A stretch of DNA of 64,000 nt from Chloroflexota bacterium. GTDB lineage: Bacteria; Chloroflexota; Anaerolineae; Anaerolineales; Anaerolineaceae. How positions within the stretch are numbered: the first letter of the stretch is position 1; each line of letters opens with the position of its first letter. Positions 50,087 to 58,828 of this stretch are shown piece after piece. The notes beneath the pieces are model-generated. The model saw only the letters and a program-made list of their open reading frames with translations, made no database searches and had not been told where the DNA came from. Made by a program: the position numbers and the translations under genes. The stretch lies in contig JAAYUC010000012.1 of the NCBI GenBank assembly GCA_012517865.1, positions 1-64,000 of the forward strand, read 5' to 3'.

Positions 50087-50224
50087 GCTGGCCTTCTCGT
50101 TCTCATTTTTTCTTTCTCGAAAACCCTGACTGGCGCTTATTCTCAGGAAAAGAACTTTGCGCTTATTTTCAGATTAACTATCACGGCCGCTGCGAGAAGC
50201 CGGCCGTTTTAATTTATCTTACCT

Positions 50225-50629
50225 TTACAGCTCAGCGGGCGTGTACAGCACTTTCTGCCATATGCGCAGAGCCTGCTGAAAATCCGCCGCGTTATCAAGA
50301 TAAAACGAGGTTTGCGCGCAGCCGTATTCAGCCATACTAAAGGCGTGCAGCGCCAGGCGGGTATGCTTGGGCGAGATAGCTTCCAGCTGCATGCTCCCGA
50401 AGCGGATGAGCGTGCCCTCCTGCTCCTCAATCATTTTTAACTTTTCCGCTTGCGCCCTGGCGCGTAAATTTGCCAGCAGAGCTGCCCGCTCCGGAGGGCC
50501 GCTGTAAGAAAAAACAGCCACTGCAATTGTGATTCCCGCGGTCCAGAAAATTATGTAGGATTCCTCTTTGCGGTGCTGAAAGCCTTCCGGCAGCTCAATC
50601 GTCCATTGGGGGGTAAGCTGATGTATCAT
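50225..50629 (-). CDS. Hypothetical protein, 134 residues
   Basis: No signal peptide or membrane segment. Begins MIHQLTPQWTIELPEGFQHR, has a beta-rich first half and a helical centre (RARAQAEKLKMIEEQEG), with LDNAADFQQALRIWQKVL near the C-terminus. The style is that of small DUF proteins with a SnoaL- or DUF3805-like fold, a guess only. Located between the SixA-like gene and the APC permease gene, with the same strand as the latter and 26 nt after its stop, so it may be cotranscribed. Confidence 0.7.
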   Translation of the reverse strand: MIHQLTPQWTIELPEGFQHRKEESYIIFWTAGITIAVAVFSYSGPPERAALLANLRARAQAEKLKMIEEQEGTLIRFGSMQLEAISPKHTRLALHAFSMAEYGCAQTSFYLDNAADFQQALRIWQKVLYTPAEL

Positions 50630-50654
50630 GGCGCTATTCTATCAAAACCGTACT

Positions 50655-52880
50655 TTATTCTTCAATGCGTTTAAGCTGTTTGTGCAGCCAGATGGTTCCG
50701 CCAGGCTGATACTGCCTCACGACCAGGACGGAACATTCCGCCTCTTCCAACAGATTGTCATTCAGCTCACCAAAAATCAGCTCAGGACGCAAAACCTCTT
50801 CCGCCGCGCCGATAATAATGAGGTCATAGTTTCCGCGTTTGCTCTCATCCAGAATTCCATCCAGTACGGAAGAAACCTGTTCCACTTTTAACTCCATGTA
50901 GGAAGGTATTTCCCCCAGCTCAAATTCCACAATGTCGTGCAGCTGAGCCATCTGGTCCTCCACCACTTCCTGGTCCATGCCGGGTTTGATGATTCGCAAG
51001 CCGGTGACTTGAATAGGCTCCGGGCTGGCCAGGTCCCGCGCCAGGCGCAGCGCCAAACGCGCGTTCGGGCCGTTGCCAACCGGAACCAACACGCGGTGAA
51101 TGCCGCGCTCCAACCCGCGGTCCCGCAAAACCCCCACATTGCGTTGAGCTGTCATCACAATTTCTTTCAGAATGTTGTTGGGCGTGTGGACTTTGCTTTC
51201 ATCTTTAGGGTACCCCAGCAAAACCAGCGAAATATCGCGGTGCCGCGCCAATTCGTCATAAATCGCTTCTTCCACCCGCCTGGCCGCCTTACTTTTCACG
51301 TACAGCGGCACGTTGCGGCTCTGCGCGATGGGCGCCGTCACAGCCAGCAGTTGTTTCTTCAGCGCGTTCTGTTCCTGCACCAGCGCGGGCACCTGTCCTT
51401 CCGACAGGTTGAAAGGCGTCTTCTTCACGCTGAATACGCAGATGCTGGTATCTTCCTGCTGGTCAACCAGCTGAGACGCCAGACGCGTAAGGCTGATTGC
51501 GGTATCCTGATGCACAGCCGCTGCCAGGATTCTGCCGCCGCCCTCTTCATGTTCAAGTTTCTGCTGCAGCTCAGAGCGGGTTTTGTAATAGCGCGATATC
51601 CAGAACACCACGGATAATCCTCCCAAAACCGCTGCCAGAAATAACAGCGCTTTGGGAGCGGCAAAAGCGACAATCAGCACGCCCGACGCGGCGGCAAGAT
51701 AGGGCGTAAGCGGGTACAGCGGCACCTTAAACGGACGCTCAATATCGGGCTGGGCTTTGCGCAGGCGCAGCATCGCCAGGCTTGCCCAAAAGAGCACAAA
51801 CATATAGCCGGCGCTGGAAATGTAACTCAGAAAGTCCACCACGCCAATCGCGGAAATCAGTCCGCTGATTAACGCGATAAGGATAATGGCGGCATAGGGC
51901 GTGCGCCAATGACTGAGCCTGGAAAAGACCCGCGGCCAGACGCGTTCGCGGCTGAGCGTGAAAGCTTCGCGTGTGGCTGAAAGCATGGCGGAATTGACCG
52001 AGGTGAGCGTGGCCACAATGCCGGCTGCCGCCATGATTTGCACGCCGCCGTGCGGCCAGAATTTGGCGGCGGCGTCCGTCAGCGCGGTGGTGGAGCCGGC
52101 CAGCTTATCAAAAGGTATGGTTCCTATGGCCACCAGCGAAACCAGGGAGTAAACCAGAGTGGCAATGCCCAGGCTGATGAGGATACCGAGCGGGATGTTG
52201 CGGTTGGGTTTGGTAATCTCTTCCGCGTCATCCGCGATGACTTCAAAACCAACATAGGCATTGTAGGTCAGCGCGATGGCCGAGAGCATGCGCGCGATGA
52301 CCTGAAAAGTATTTTGCCCGGCAAACACAACTTTCCCGGAAGAAAAAGTGGCCTCACTAAAGCCGTTCGGGTCAGTCAGCCCGCGGATGATGAAGATGGC
52401 AAAGACCGCCAGCAAAAAAGCGCCCAGCACAATCTGCAAATTGCCTGCTTTGTTCACGCCGCGGGCATGCAGGCCGGCAACGACCACAATCACAGCCAGA
52501 GCGACCGGCACAATGGGCAGAACCGGAAAGAAAACCTTTAGGGAGATGGCGAAACCGATGGCGGAAAGCGCCGCGTAGAAGGTGCTCGACAGGCAATCCA
52601 GCGAGCCAACCAAAAACATAATCAGCCCGCTGCCAAAACTCTGGCCCACATAGGTCATCGCACCGCCCGTAACCGGGTAAGTAGTCGCCAATTCGCAGTA
52701 ATTCAGCGCCACGCTCAGGGTCAGCAGCCCGCCCAGCACAAGCGCCAGAACCGCTTCAGGGCCGGCAATTCCCGCGGCGTGGCCCGTCAGCACAAAGATT
52801 TCCGCCGCGATGGTTCCCGCGGTGCCCAGCATGATGACCTGCAGCAGGTTCAACTGACGCTTTAATTTTCTTTTAGCCAT
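50655..52880 (-). CDS. APC-superfamily amino acid permease with C-terminal universal stress domains
   Basis: 741 residues. Residues 1-420 hold about 12 membrane helices, with LLQVIMLGTAGTIAAEIFV at the start (the substrate motif of APC transporters) and YNAYVGFEVIADDAEEITKPNR, the conserved loop. Residues about 455-595 and 600-725 are two Usp domains; the second reads HRVLVPVGNGPNARLALRLA and DLIIIGAAEEV. The usual Usp ATP motif G-x2-G-x9-G-S/T is not intact. The transporter imports an amino acid or related solute; the domains may regulate it. GAGGA precedes ATG. Confidence 0.92.
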   Translation of the reverse strand: MAKRKLKRQLNLLQVIMLGTAGTIAAEIFVLTGHAAGIAGPEAVLALVLGGLLTLSVALNYCELATTYPVTGGAMTYVGQSFGSGLIMFLVGSLDCLSSTFYAALSAIGFAISLKVFFPVLPIVPVALAVIVVVAGLHARGVNKAGNLQIVLGAFLLAVFAIFIIRGLTDPNGFSEATFSSGKVVFAGQNTFQVIARMLSAIALTYNAYVGFEVIADDAEEITKPNRNIPLGILISLGIATLVYSLVSLVAIGTIPFDKLAGSTTALTDAAAKFWPHGGVQIMAAAGIVATLTSVNSAMLSATREAFTLSRERVWPRVFSRLSHWRTPYAAIILIALISGLISAIGVVDFLSYISSAGYMFVLFWASLAMLRLRKAQPDIERPFKVPLYPLTPYLAAASGVLIVAFAAPKALLFLAAVLGGLSVVFWISRYYKTRSELQQKLEHEEGGGRILAAAVHQDTAISLTRLASQLVDQQEDTSICVFSVKKTPFNLSEGQVPALVQEQNALKKQLLAVTAPIAQSRNVPLYVKSKAARRVEEAIYDELARHRDISLVLLGYPKDESKVHTPNNILKEIVMTAQRNVGVLRDRGLERGIHRVLVPVGNGPNARLALRLARDLASPEPIQVTGLRIIKPGMDQEVVEDQMAQLHDIVEFELGEIPSYMELKVEQVSSVLDGILDESKRGNYDLIIIGAAEEVLRPELIFGELNDNLLEEAECSVLVVRQYQPGGTIWLHKQLKRIEE

Positions 52881-52947
52881 GGCTTTTTCCTCTTTTTGGA
52901 GTTCTCACGCAGCTTCCAGCGCTTCAATTTTATACCCTCTTTGATTA

Positions 52948-52976
52948 TTGCGCGGTACCTCTTAGGCTGTTATGAT
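52948..52976 (+). promoter_or_regulatory. Promoter of the glgC-pgi-glgA operon
   Basis: TTGCGC (52948-52953), 17-bp spacer, TATGAT (52971-52976) with TG at 52968. It lies about 46 nt before the ATG. Confidence 0.65.
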
Positions 52977-53021
52977 TAACCTGCCGCGATAAACTCAGAC
53001 CTTTCTCAATCGGAGGAATCC

Positions 53022-54287
53022 ATGTCTGTTCTCACGCTCATCCTCGCCGGCGGAGCCGGCAGCCGCCTTAGTATTCTCGGTGAAAAACGCGCCAAACCCG
53101 CTGTTCCCTTTGCCGGGAAATACCGCATTATCGACTTTCCTCTCTCAAATGCTGTCAATTCAGACCTCTACCGCGTCGCTGTGCTGACCCAATTTCGTCC
53201 GCACTCGCTGATGCAGCACCTCGGCATCGGGGAACCATGGGACCTGAACCGCCGGCCCCCCAACGGCCTGCAAATCTGGCAGCCATTCCGCGGACGTTCC
53301 CAGCAGGATTGGTACCGCGGCACCGCCGATGCCCTCTACCAGAACCGTACCTTCATCCAGGATGCCAACAGCGACACTTTGCTCATCCTTTCCGGCGACC
53401 ATATCTACAAACAGGATTACCGCGACCTGCTGCGCTTCCATCAATCCAAAAGAGCGGACCTGACCGTGGCCGTCATGAACGTCAGCCCGCAGGACGTCAG
53501 CCGCTTTGGCATCATGAGCATCGATTCAGCCCAAAAAATCACCAAATTTATTGAGAAACCCAAAAAATCCGATAGCACCCTGGCATCAATGGGAATCTAT
53601 GTTTTCAATACCAGTTTCCTGCTGGAACAGCTCAACTTCGACGCGGCCCAGCCGGACTCCGCGCACGATTTCGGCAAGAACATCATCCCCCGCATTGTCG
53701 AAATGGGGCGCGCTTATGCTTATCCCTTTGTGGGCTACTGGGTAGACGTCGGTACCATCCAGGCTTACTGGGAAACAAGCATGGCGCTGCTGGAGGAAGA
53801 ACCCGCCCTCGACCTTTACGATACGAATTGGGTTATCCACACGCGTTCCGAGGAACGCCCGCCAGTGAAAATCATACCCCCCGGAACGCTTGAAAAAAGC
53901 ATGGCGTCCAACGGCTGCAATATCAGCGGGTCGGTCATCAACAGCGTCCTCTCACCGGGCGTCATCGTGGAAAAAGGCGCTGTCGTCCGCAACAGCGTAA
54001 TCATGAATGACACGATTATTCGCGCCGGCGCGGTTGTCAGCAGCTGCGTTCTGGACAAGCGCATCGAGGTCGGCCCTGGCGCGCAGCTTGGTTACGGCAC
54101 GGATGACACACCCAACAAATTGGAACCGGAGAACATCAACACAGGCATCACCATCGTCGGGAAATCCGCTGTCATTCCGGCCAAAGCCGTCATTGGGCGC
54201 AACTGCCGCATCGACCCCGATACAAGGCCCTCAGACTACGCGTCGCTGGAGGTCCCCAGCGGCGAAAGCGTCCTGAAGGTAACATGA
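53022..54287 (+). CDS. glgC: Glucose-1-phosphate adenylyltransferase
   Basis: 421 residues, family length. Makes ADP-glucose and pyrophosphate from glucose-1-phosphate and ATP, the committed step of bacterial glycogen synthesis. The pyrophosphorylase loop is [21 protein letters not shown]; the catalytic and substrate regions [22 protein letters not shown] and FIEKPKK follow. The left-handed helix C-terminal domain starts near residue 290. CGGAGGAA precedes ATG. It is the first gene of three closely spaced sugar genes. Regulation by allosteric effectors is usual for GlgC, but I cannot read the effector site here. Confidence 0.97.
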   Translation: MSVLTLILAGGAGSRLSILGEKRAKPAVPFAGKYRIIDFPLSNAVNSDLYRVAVLTQFRPHSLMQHLGIGEPWDLNRRPPNGLQIWQPFRGRSQQDWYRGTADALYQNRTFIQDANSDTLLILSGDHIYKQDYRDLLRFHQSKRADLTVAVMNVSPQDVSRFGIMSIDSAQKITKFIEKPKKSDSTLASMGIYVFNTSFLLEQLNFDAAQPDSAHDFGKNIIPRIVEMGRAYAYPFVGYWVDVGTIQAYWETSMALLEEEPALDLYDTNWVIHTRSEERPPVKIIPPGTLEKSMASNGCNISGSVINSVLSPGVIVEKGAVVRNSVIMNDTIIRAGAVVSSCVLDKRIEVGPGAQLGYGTDDTPNKLEPENINTGITIVGKSAVIPAKAVIGRNCRIDPDTRPSDYASLEVPSGESVLKVT

Positions 54288-54294
54288 GGTGAAA

Positions 54295-55941
54295 ATGAGC
54301 ACGTCTTTAGAGTCATCCCCCGCCTGGAAGGAATTACAGGCCCACTACGCGCAGGTGAAAGACCTGCATATGCGCACTTTGTTCGCCGAAGACCCCGCGC
54401 GTTTCAATCGTTTTTCAATTCAGTTTAAAGATATCCTCTTTGACTATTCCAAAAATCGCGTCACAGACCAAACCTTGCGCCTGCTTCTCCAGCTCGCGCA
54501 GGAAGCGGACCTGCCTGCGCGCATCGAAGCCATGTTCACCGGTGAAAAAATTAACAACACCGAAAAGCGCGCCGTTCTGCATACCGCTCTGCGGAACCAG
54601 GCGGACTCTCCCGTTCTGGTAGATGGCGAAGACGTCATGCCCCTTATCCGCAAGGTGCTGGCAAAAATGCGGCGTTTCAGCGAGAGCGTGCGCTCGGGGG
54701 AATGGCGCGGTTTTACCGGAAAACCTATCACGGATATCGTGAACATCGGCATAGGCGGCTCGGATTTAGGTCCAAAGATGGTCTGCGCCGCTCTGAGACC
54801 CTACGGAAAACGAGGCATGCGGGTTCACTTTGTCTCCAATGTGGACGGCACCGATATCGCGGAGACGCTTAAGCAGCTAAACCCGGAAACCGCGCTGTTC
54901 CTGATTGCCTCCAAGACTTTTACCACCCAGGAGACCATGACCAACGCCCACACCGCCCGGCAGTGGTTCCTGGCCCGTTCCGGCGAAGAACGCCACATCG
55001 CCCGGCACTTTGCCGCCATGTCCACGAATACCGCGGCCGTCCGGGCATTCGGGATAGACCCCGCCAATATGTTTGAGTTCTGGGATTGGGTCGGCGGCCG
55101 CTATTCCCTCTGGTCCGCCATCGGTCTCTCCATCGCCCTCTTTATTGGGATGGATAACTTTGAAGCCCTTCTGCGCGGAGCGTACGCGGCGGACCAGCAT
55201 TTCCGCTATGCGCCGCTCGACCAAAACATTCCCGTCATCATGGCGCTGCTGGGAATCTGGTACAACAATTTCTTCGGCGCCGAGACGCACGCCATTCTGC
55301 CGTACGAACAGTACCTGGAATTCTTCCCATCTTACTTCCAGCAAGGAGATATGGAAAGCAACGGCAAGGGAGTCAGCTGCGGCGGCGAGAGTCTCACCTA
55401 CTCCACCGGTCCCATCATCTGGGGGCAACCGGGCACCAACGGCCAGCACGCCTTCTATCAGCTCATCCATCAGGGCACCAAACTTGTCCCCTGTGATTTT
55501 TTGGCGGCCGTGGAAAGCCACAATCCCCTCGGCAGCCACCACGCGATTCTGCTTTCCAATTTTTTGGCGCAGACAGAAGCTCTGATGAAAGGCCGCACAA
55601 CCGAAGAAGCCCGCGCGGAGCTGCTCGCCCAGGGGTATTCAGGCGCGGAGCTGGAACTGCTGGCGCGCGCGAAAACCTTCCCGGGCAACCGCCCCACCAA
55701 TTCTTTCCTCTATCAAAAATTGACCCCCGAGACGCTTGGCACGCTCATCGCGCTCTACGAGCACAAGATTTTTACCCAGGGCGTCATCTGGCGGATAAAC
55801 TCTTTTGACCAGATGGGGGTGGAACTGGGCAAACAGCTCGCCAAAGCCATCCTGCCCGAACTGGAAGGCAGTGAGCCCGTCTCAAGCCACGATTCCTCAA
55901 CAAACGGCTTGATTAACGCCGTAAAATCCCGCCGGTCATAA
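54295..55941 (+). CDS. pgi: Glucose-6-phosphate isomerase
   Basis: 548 residues from ATG 54295, which has GAGGTG upstream. Isomerises glucose-6-phosphate and fructose-6-phosphate. Core motifs: [54 protein letters not shown] and GANGQ-like [18 protein letters not shown], each conserved in the long Pgi form. The catalytic Lys and Glu lie in GGR and E-S-N-G-K regions (DMESNGKGV). It sits 7 nt after glgC and 10 nt before glgA. Its location ties entry of hexose phosphate to glycogen synthesis. Confidence 0.97.
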   Translation: MSTSLESSPAWKELQAHYAQVKDLHMRTLFAEDPARFNRFSIQFKDILFDYSKNRVTDQTLRLLLQLAQEADLPARIEAMFTGEKINNTEKRAVLHTALRNQADSPVLVDGEDVMPLIRKVLAKMRRFSESVRSGEWRGFTGKPITDIVNIGIGGSDLGPKMVCAALRPYGKRGMRVHFVSNVDGTDIAETLKQLNPETALFLIASKTFTTQETMTNAHTARQWFLARSGEERHIARHFAAMSTNTAAVRAFGIDPANMFEFWDWVGGRYSLWSAIGLSIALFIGMDNFEALLRGAYAADQHFRYAPLDQNIPVIMALLGIWYNNFFGAETHAILPYEQYLEFFPSYFQQGDMESNGKGVSCGGESLTYSTGPIIWGQPGTNGQHAFYQLIHQGTKLVPCDFLAAVESHNPLGSHHAILLSNFLAQTEALMKGRTTEEARAELLAQGYSGAELELLARAKTFPGNRPTNSFLYQKLTPETLGTLIALYEHKIFTQGVIWRINSFDQMGVELGKQLAKAILPELEGSEPVSSHDSSTNGLINAVKSRRS

Positions 55942-55951
55942 GGAGAGCCGC

Positions 55952-57409
55952 ATGAAAACCCTAAACGTTCTGTTCCTTGCCGCGGAAGCAGACCCCCTGG
56001 TAAAGGTTGGCGGTTTGGGAGATGTTGCCGGCTCCCTCCCGCTGGCCTTGCGCGGCCTGCCCGCGGAAGCCCACACCAACTGCCGCGTGGACGTGCGCCT
56101 GCTGCTCCCGTACCATGACGCGGTTCGGCAAAAATTGCCTTCGCCGGATTTCCTGTTCAGTTTCCCGGTTGAATCAAAAACCGGCGCGCGCACCGCTGAG
56201 GTCTTTCAGAGTGAGGTGAACGGCGTGCCACTTTACCTGATTGGCGGGGAACCCATCGCCAATAGCCCGGTCTACAGCCCTGATTCTGCCGCGGATGGGC
56301 GCAAGTATGTGTTTTTCTCCGCCGCGGCACTTAAGCTGTTGGAACGCCTGGAGTGGAAAGCGGATGTCGTGCACGCCAATGACTGGCATACTGCCCTGGT
56401 CGTGTACCTGCTCAGCCTGCGCCGTAAAGCATCCCCTGCCGCCTGGAACCCCAAAACGATATTCACAATGCATAATTTACCGTTTATGGGCGCGGGAACC
56501 GATGCCGCTTTCGATGATTACGGCATTCCGCCCAGCCGCTACAGCCTGGTGCCCTGGTGGGGTAAAAAATTCCCGCTGCCGCTGGCGGTGCAGACCGCTG
56601 ACCGCGTCACAACAGTGTCCAAAACCTACGCGCAAGAGATTCTTACCCCGGAATTCGGCTGCGGGCTGGAGAAGCTGCTTCAGACCAGGCACAAGGTCGT
56701 TTCCGGAATTGTCAACGGATTGGATATGGACGCCTGGGACCCCAGCGCCGACGCCCGCATTCCCGCGTCTTTCAGCGCCGAAACCCTCGACCAGCGCGCT
56801 GCCAACAAAGAAGCTCTCGCGCGGGAATTTGACCTGGATACCAACCCCGCTGTCCCTCTGCTGGTGCTCGTCTCGCGCATGGACCAACAAAAAGGCGTGG
56901 ACCTGGCCGTCGAAGGCCTGGCCAGCCTGGCCGACCGGGATTGGCAGGCAATTTTGCTCGGAACAGGCAACCCCGACCTAGAAGATGCCTGCCGCAAACT
57001 GGAAAGCGCGCTGCCAAAACGCGTGCGCGCCGCCATTCGCTTTGATGTCAACCTCTCGCGCCGCATGTACGCCGGCGGGGATATTCTCCTCATGCCCTCA
57101 CGCTACGAGCCATGCGGGCTGGCCCAAATGATGGCCATGCGTTACGGCTGCATCCCCCTGGCCCGCGCCACCGGCGGCCTGCAAGATACCATCAGCGACA
57201 TCAGCGCAAACCCTGAAAGCGGAACCGGTTTTTTGTTCAAACCTGCCGCCGCAGAAGATTTTGCCGGCGCGCTCACGCGGGCGCTGGACCTGTTCAAGGA
57301 CCGGCAGGCCTGGCAGGCTATGCAAAAACGCGGCATGCGCCAGGATTTTTCCTGGTCCAAATCCGCGCTCGAATACCTGCGCCTGTATCAGAGTTTGGGG
57401 CTCCGGTAA
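55952..57409 (+). CDS. glgA: Glycogen synthase (ADP-glucose type)
   Basis: 485 residues. GT5 family; transfers glucose from ADP-glucose to a growing alpha-1,4-glucan. N-terminal KVGGLGDVAGSLPLAL is the ADP-glucose K-x-G-G-L motif. Residues about 140-160 include ANDWHTALV; the C-terminal catalytic part has SRMDQQKGVDLAVEGL, MPSRYEPCGLAQMMAMRYG and RATGGLQDTI. Closes the glgC-pgi-glgA operon; a terminator follows. Branching enzyme is not in the window. Confidence 0.97.
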   Translation: MKTLNVLFLAAEADPLVKVGGLGDVAGSLPLALRGLPAEAHTNCRVDVRLLLPYHDAVRQKLPSPDFLFSFPVESKTGARTAEVFQSEVNGVPLYLIGGEPIANSPVYSPDSAADGRKYVFFSAAALKLLERLEWKADVVHANDWHTALVVYLLSLRRKASPAAWNPKTIFTMHNLPFMGAGTDAAFDDYGIPPSRYSLVPWWGKKFPLPLAVQTADRVTTVSKTYAQEILTPEFGCGLEKLLQTRHKVVSGIVNGLDMDAWDPSADARIPASFSAETLDQRAANKEALAREFDLDTNPAVPLLVLVSRMDQQKGVDLAVEGLASLADRDWQAILLGTGNPDLEDACRKLESALPKRVRAAIRFDVNLSRRMYAGGDILLMPSRYEPCGLAQMMAMRYGCIPLARATGGLQDTISDISANPESGTGFLFKPAAAEDFAGALTRALDLFKDRQAWQAMQKRGMRQDFSWSKSALEYLRLYQSLGLR

Positions 57410-57439
57410 CACCAAAACTCCGGGGGCGTCAGAAATCAC

Positions 57440-57468
57440 AACCACCCGCTTTGCGGGTGGTTTTCTTT
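57440..57468 (+). terminator. Terminator after glgA
   Basis: A 10-bp stem (57440-57449 with 57453-57462), 3-nt loop, T-run. The stem sequence recurs in the terminator at 63278. Confidence 0.92.
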
Positions 57469-57544
57469 CTCGCGCGTACATTTGCCCCAAGGCGCACCTG
57501 AAACAGCAGCGGCCAACCTACAGCTGTTTTTGGTGGTCCAAAAC

Positions 57545-58639
57545 TCAAACCCCGCGCCGTTTCTCCACCACCTCAAGCAGCAGGCTGAAGGCGTCCGCGA
57601 ACGCTTTCACACCCTCCTCCTCCAGCTGGGCGGTCACCTGAGGCATGAAAATGCCCAGCTCCTCAAGGCGGGCGAACAGCGCGCGGGCTTCATCCAGGTT
57701 TTCAGTGATGCTTTCGCGCACCCGGCCGTGGTCCAAAAAGGCTGCCAGCGTTTGAGGCGGCACGGTATTGACAGTGTCCGGGCCAATCAGTTCTTCCACA
57801 TAGAGCACATCGCGATAAGCTGGGTTTTTGGTGCTGGTAGATGCCCACAAAGGCCGCTGCACACGCGCACCCTGCGCCTTCAAGCGAGTAAAACGTTCGG
57901 ACGAAAAAGTTTCCGAAAAACGCGCGTACGCCAGACGGGCGTTGGCGATGGCAGCTTTGCCTGCCAATGCCTGCGCGTCCGGCGCGCCGCTGGCCTGCAG
58001 GCGCGGGTCAATATGGGAATCAACGCGCGATATGAAGAATGAAGCGACAGAGGCAATCTTATCCAGGGGCAGGCCCGCCGCCGCGCGTTCCTCCAGACCG
58101 CCCAGGTAAGCCTCCATTACCTCGTTGTAGCGTTCCAGCGAAAATATCAGTGTCACGTTCACGTTAATGCCCGCGGCGAGAGCTGCCCGGATGGCAGGCA
58201 GGCCGGCCGGGGTTGCCGGAATTTTAATCATCAGGTTCGGACGGTTCACCCGCTGCCAGAGCTCCCTGGCCTGTGCCAGGGTTTCAGCGCTTTTATCCGC
58301 CAAAAATGGGCTCACCTCCAGGCTGACGTATCCGTCCGCGCCGCCGGTGCTCGTGTAGAGCGGCAGGAACAAATCCGCCGCGGCCTGAATGTCTTCAATC
58401 GCCAGCCGGAAAAAGACCTCCTCCGGGCTCAGCGCTGCCGCGCCCAGCGCCCTAAGGCTTTCATCGTATTCGCTGGTTTTGGCAATCGCGTTCATAAAGA
58501 TGGTGGGGTTCGAAGTCACACCGCGAATCTCGCCGCGCGCGACCATTCCTTCCATTTCGCCGTTCAGCAGCAGGCTGCGTTGGATATTGTCATACCAGAT
58601 GGATTGTCCTTTTTCTAATAACCGGGCAACTGGATTCAT
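57545..58639 (-). CDS. tal: Transaldolase
   Basis: 364 residues, the class of about 360-residue transaldolases. N-terminal SIWYDNIQRSLLLNGEM and GVTSNPTIF are signature 1. The Schiff-base lysine is Lys139 in LMIKIPATPAGL (signature 2). It interconverts sedoheptulose-7-phosphate plus glyceraldehyde-3-phosphate with erythrose-4-phosphate plus fructose-6-phosphate in the pentose phosphate pathway. It faces the glycogen operon convergently. AAGGAG lies 13 nt before ATG, somewhat far. No transketolase is in the window. Confidence 0.95.
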   Translation of the reverse strand: MNPVARLLEKGQSIWYDNIQRSLLLNGEMEGMVARGEIRGVTSNPTIFMNAIAKTSEYDESLRALGAAALSPEEVFFRLAIEDIQAAADLFLPLYTSTGGADGYVSLEVSPFLADKSAETLAQARELWQRVNRPNLMIKIPATPAGLPAIRAALAAGINVNVTLIFSLERYNEVMEAYLGGLEERAAAGLPLDKIASVASFFISRVDSHIDPRLQASGAPDAQALAGKAAIANARLAYARFSETFSSERFTRLKAQGARVQRPLWASTSTKNPAYRDVLYVEELIGPDTVNTVPPQTLAAFLDHGRVRESITENLDEARALFARLEELGIFMPQVTAQLEEEGVKAFADAFSLLLEVVEKRRGV

Positions 58640-58828
58640 TTCGCTGTGCTATCTCCTTTTTTTATGGCTGTTCCGCGCTAACTCAGAAATTTTACAGGTT
58701 TGTTCTGCCAGAATCAACCCCAGGGCTTGCCAACCGCAGGAATACCCAGCAGGTAAAGCCGCGGATTGTCTGGCTGGCTGGTTTGGGCCAGCCAGAATTC
58801 ATGCGCCCCCGTCAGCGGTTCTTGCTTT

